From a virus, in the IMG/VR virus record IMGVR_UViG_3300008108_000508, positions 1-34,967 of that record: DNA of 34,967 bases; one strand, 5' to 3'. The position numbers and the translations under genes are program-made. Under the pieces are notes generated by a model, which saw only the letters and a list, made by a program, of their open reading frames with translations, ran no database searches and was not told where the DNA came from. Each line of letters begins with the position of its first letter. Positions within the stretch are counted from its first letter, which is position 1. Below, piece by piece: positions 33,701-34,967 of this stretch.

Positions 33701-34097
33701 CATCTACATATAAATCACCCTGAACTCTAGCATTTGTATTAATTAATAAATCACCTTCTACAAAAGATGCAGTAGATGAACCACTTGCTATAAATGTTGC
33801 ATTTGGTAGGTTAAATAAATCTCTACCATCTCCAAAATAAGAACCAGTAAATGAACCAGTAAATGAGCCTGTGAATGCTCCAGTTGCTCTATCTAAATCT
33901 AAACTTCTTACAAATCCTCTATTACCCTGGTCATCTGAAACTACGATAGCTGGAGAACCAGAAAGTGATGCGGAGAAATTAGGGACACCTAAATTTGGTT
34001 CAGCTTGGGATAAATCCAAAAACTGATACCTATCTGATGTTACATTTTTAGGTGAAACTACCCTTACCCTTCCTGTTAATAGATTACTAATTGCCAT
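30792..34097 (-). CDS. Modular tail fibre, N-terminal fragment of a three-frame fibre gene, with cupredoxin-like domain
   Basis: The 1,101 codons start at ATG 34097, which overlaps the upstream gene by 22 bases. The start is supported by GGAAAG at a normal distance and by two RTATTTATW boxes. The protein is a chain of about eleven units of the pattern (I/K)xSGSVTASVSPxFGFKVES - GSxFTGSxxxSGSxFIPSGS - FFSGSGKGLFDIPxSAL, each about 60-75 residues and all beta-strand. Residues about 662-770 are a cupredoxin-like domain inserted between two units. The chain ends abruptly at GAGLTDIPFSALSP, where other units continue with 'DALxTxxIASGS', and the neighbouring frame carries on with more units. It is a virion fibre or fibre-shaft protein; the attachment point to the tail is unknown. 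Confidence 0.8.
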   Translation of the reverse strand: MAISNLLTGRVRVVSPKNVTSDRYQFLDLSQAEPNLGVPNFSASLSGSPAIVVSDDQGNRGFVRSLDLDRATGAFTGSFTGSFTGSYFGDGRDLFNLPNATFIASGSSTASFVEGDLLINTNARVQGDLYVDDTIYAESIIVSYISSSIIYSSGSNVFGDNYNDTQQFTGSVLVSSSIIVNDITASQSITGSFTGSFFGDGRDLFNLPVATKLATGSVTASVTPEFGFKVESLESGSSFTGSLFVSGNVEIPSGSGFFSGSGEGLFNIPLSALNIDSLVATKIATGSVTASVTPQIGFQVISEQSGSEFTGSINISGSLFVSPFSGSIQLASGSNYYGEGQYLRNIPRSALTEDALISAEIKSGSVTASVSPNFGFVVKSPDSGSEFTGSVDVSGSVTAFAFIGDGSQLTNVQAAAAPRIESGSVTASVSPNFGFKVESIDSGSQFTGSINISGSVFIPSGSGFFSGSGKGLFDIPFTSFTGDAFRIASGSVTASVTPEFGFKVESIRSGSQFTGSVNVTGSIFIPTGSGFFSGSGKGLFDIPRSALTPDALLSNLIASGSVTASVTPDDGFRVNSLESGSKFTGSLFVSGNIEILTGSFSGSGKNLREIPLTAIPDLDLSKIGSGSVTASIRPNEGFKVNTFSTFTGSMIISASAIYLPSESIQTVFNVTNNGVSQYVFTGAISGNNPRLTLVRGITYTFNVNAPGHPFWIKTLETTGTGDAYNDGVTNNGDDVGVVTFTPPAGSPNILYYICQNHFAMKGIIDIVDNILQRGPDVIISGSLFVSDRIVAREVTASISASYIQGDGAGLFNIPRSAFTGDSFRIASGSVTASVSPAFGFRVESTGIGSEFSGSINVSGSITASAVTAVSMSAYDISGSFVGDGSRLRNIVIPPLETTQIASGSVTASAAPNTGLIVKSPDFGSQFTGSIFVSGSRGIELTSGSSYSGSGARLFDIPRTALAPDALDTNRILSGSVTASVSPTFGFRVESTQRGSQFSGSLFLSGSVFLRTGSFSGSGRQLFDIPVAALSDLDTSKIFSGSVTASVSPNFGFVVTSVASGSTFSGSLIVSGSTKFIMGVSASVFSGSGAGLTDIPFSALSP
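31790..32111 (-). other. Cupredoxin-like domain 1 in fibre
   Basis: The domain reads LTLVRGITYTFNVNAPGHPF, GDAYNDGVTNNGDDVGVVTF and NILYYICQNHFAMKGIIDIV. The ligand set is His (PGHPF) and Cys-x2-His-x2-Met (CQNHFAM), the same loop spacing as amicyanin. Confidence 0.75.
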
Positions 34098-34967
34098 TCT
34101 TTACTTTCCAGCTTTTTTATAAATATAATGAATCCCTTATAAATATTACCACTTACAACGGGTGAAAGTGAATCGGCTGATGGTATGGTTACATTTGTTA
34201 CTAATTTTATAGCTGGTTGTGCTACTAAATTAGGATTTTCTATTGTATCTCGTATAACACCCAATAATTCCGTTATAACATAATTAGAACCACTCCATTC
34301 AGAACCGCTTATTGCAAGAGTTGAATTAAATGATTGAGTTACTGCTGTTTGATATAATCTACCAATTTCGGATGAACCTGTTACTGATTGGTTTTTTATA
34401 ATTTGCCCTGCTAATTTTCCAATATAATCTAAAGCAAATAAAGATGATGAATATTCTTCATCGTAAAAAGTCTTTATAGTATTTACACCATTTTTTGAAA
34501 AATAATTTCTAGCCTCTTTATCTGTTCTAATTGTTTTTGAATTTGCTATATCGTATGTAATTGCATCGGTTGCTCCTAATGCATAATCTTCAAAACGGGA
34601 AGATACAAACGTAAATGGAGTTTCTTGCAAATTATTTTGAAATGATGTATATGCTGCTACTTCTTTACGAATAAACTGTCTATTCAAAGTAAGAAGGGCA
34701 GATGCACTATCAAAACTACCACTAAAATTTTCTAAATTAGTTGAACCTGTATAAAAAGAAGAACCAATATAAAGACCTTCAAACGATGGTACAGGCAATT
34801 CTCTATTAGATGTTACAAAAATAGTTACAGGTTGTGTATTCAAACTATTATTAGTAATTTGAGCTGATAACACAATTGATGATACACCTAATGGTGTTAC
34901 ATATATTTCATCTTCTTCACCAGTCAGATTTGTTACAACTGACTGGAATCGATTTAGTGGTACAAAA
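34076..34967 (-). CDS. Partial CDS (3' part), virion structural protein
   Basis: The frame is open from the right edge of the window to the stop at 34076-34078, so at least 296 residues are present and the true start is outside. A GTG at 34873 could be mistaken for a start, but the codons before it (VTPLGVSSIVLS, preceded by NLTGEEDEIY) are in the same open frame. The part LLTLNRQFIRKEVAAYTSF then FVSSRFEDYALGATDAITYD resembles a helical repeat of large marine-phage structural proteins ('LLxxNxxFIxxEvxAY...yxxxkcxRDxGyIvDAixyD'). The end is hydrophobic (YKGFIIFIKK). It overlaps the giant fibre gene by 22 bases, so they are cotranscribed. The exact role is unknown. Confidence 0.7.
   Translation of the reverse strand, partial: FVPLNRFQSVVTNLTGEEDEIYVTPLGVSSIVLSAQITNNSLNTQPVTIFVTSNRELPVPSFEGLYIGSSFYTGSTNLENFSGSFDSASALLTLNRQFIRKEVAAYTSFQNNLQETPFTFVSSRFEDYALGATDAITYDIANSKTIRTDKEARNYFSKNGVNTIKTFYDEEYSSSLFALDYIGKLAGQIIKNQSVTGSSEIGRLYQTAVTQSFNSTLAISGSEWSGSNYVITELLGVIRDTIENPNLVAQPAIKLVTNVTIPSADSLSPVVSGNIYKGFIIFIKKLESKEWQLVIY
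34118..34146 (-). promoter_or_regulatory. Two RTATTTATW boxes before the giant fibre gene
   Basis: Two exact ATATTTATA copies on the coding strand, at 34118-34126 and 34138-34146, 20 bases apart. The nearer one is 20 bases before the ATG at 34097. Both lie inside the last codons of the upstream gene. Confidence 0.4.

Noticed and set aside
34873-34873. GTG at 34873 as start of the rightmost gene
   Set aside because: The frame stays open to the window edge with normal protein-like sequence upstream of this codon, so the gene is partial and starts outside.

Overview
The window is the tail and adhesin region of a tailed phage with a contractile, T4-like tail (myovirus morphology). It is AT-rich, and every supported gene lies on the minus strand, so genes read from high to low coordinates. 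The backbone calls rest on residues that can be read: tail sheath (gp18 type), tail tube (gp19 type), a gp26-type baseplate/chaperone protein with a frameshifted extension, tape measure, a probable tube-initiator protein, a gp53/LysM-type baseplate protein and a baseplate hub protein. No host gene, tRNA, integrase, CRISPR array or insertion sequence is visible. Most starts lack a clear Shine-Dalgarno site. That and the composition would fit a Bacteroidota host, but this is inference only.

Layout in transcription order. (1) 34967-34076: the 3' part of a virion structural gene that enters from outside the window. (2) 34097-23552: about 10.5 kb of modular fibre sequence built from repeated 'SGSVTASVSP...GSxFTGS...GSGxGLFDIP' units, two cupredoxin-like domains and about 1,100 residues of collagen-like Gly-X-Y repeat. 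It is one continuous string of homologous modules but is broken into three reading frames. (3) 23540-21516: four small genes, namely a PKD plus BspA-like leucine-rich protein, a tail assembly chaperone of the fibre-tip type, a mini fibre-module protein and a small structural protein. (4) 21503-13383: a 2,706-residue fibre with two collagen-like blocks, a long repeat shaft and a C-terminal S74 self-cleaving chaperone. (5) 13378-12514: two small structural proteins. (6) 12466-8710: sheath, tube, gp26-type protein and its frameshifted extension, punctuated by three intrinsic terminators. (7) 8658-146: a small protein, tape measure, tube-initiator-like protein, LysM/gp53-like protein, hub and an unknown protein, tightly packed. 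(8) 103-1: the first 34 codons of another gene that leaves the window.

The genes form a tail assembly line. Hub, wedge and initiator proteins make the baseplate. The tape measure with its chaperone pair sets tube length, tube and sheath polymerise on it, and the very large fibres provide host contact.

The main points for a second look are a T7 slippery run joining the gp26-type gene to its downstream frame, a sheath gene that is split and lacks its usual 5' end just after a terminator, the three-frame fibre with cupredoxin domains, and a box reading RTATTTATW on the coding strand that sits upstream of genes in every sizeable intergenic gap. No stretch longer than 300 bases is without a gene.
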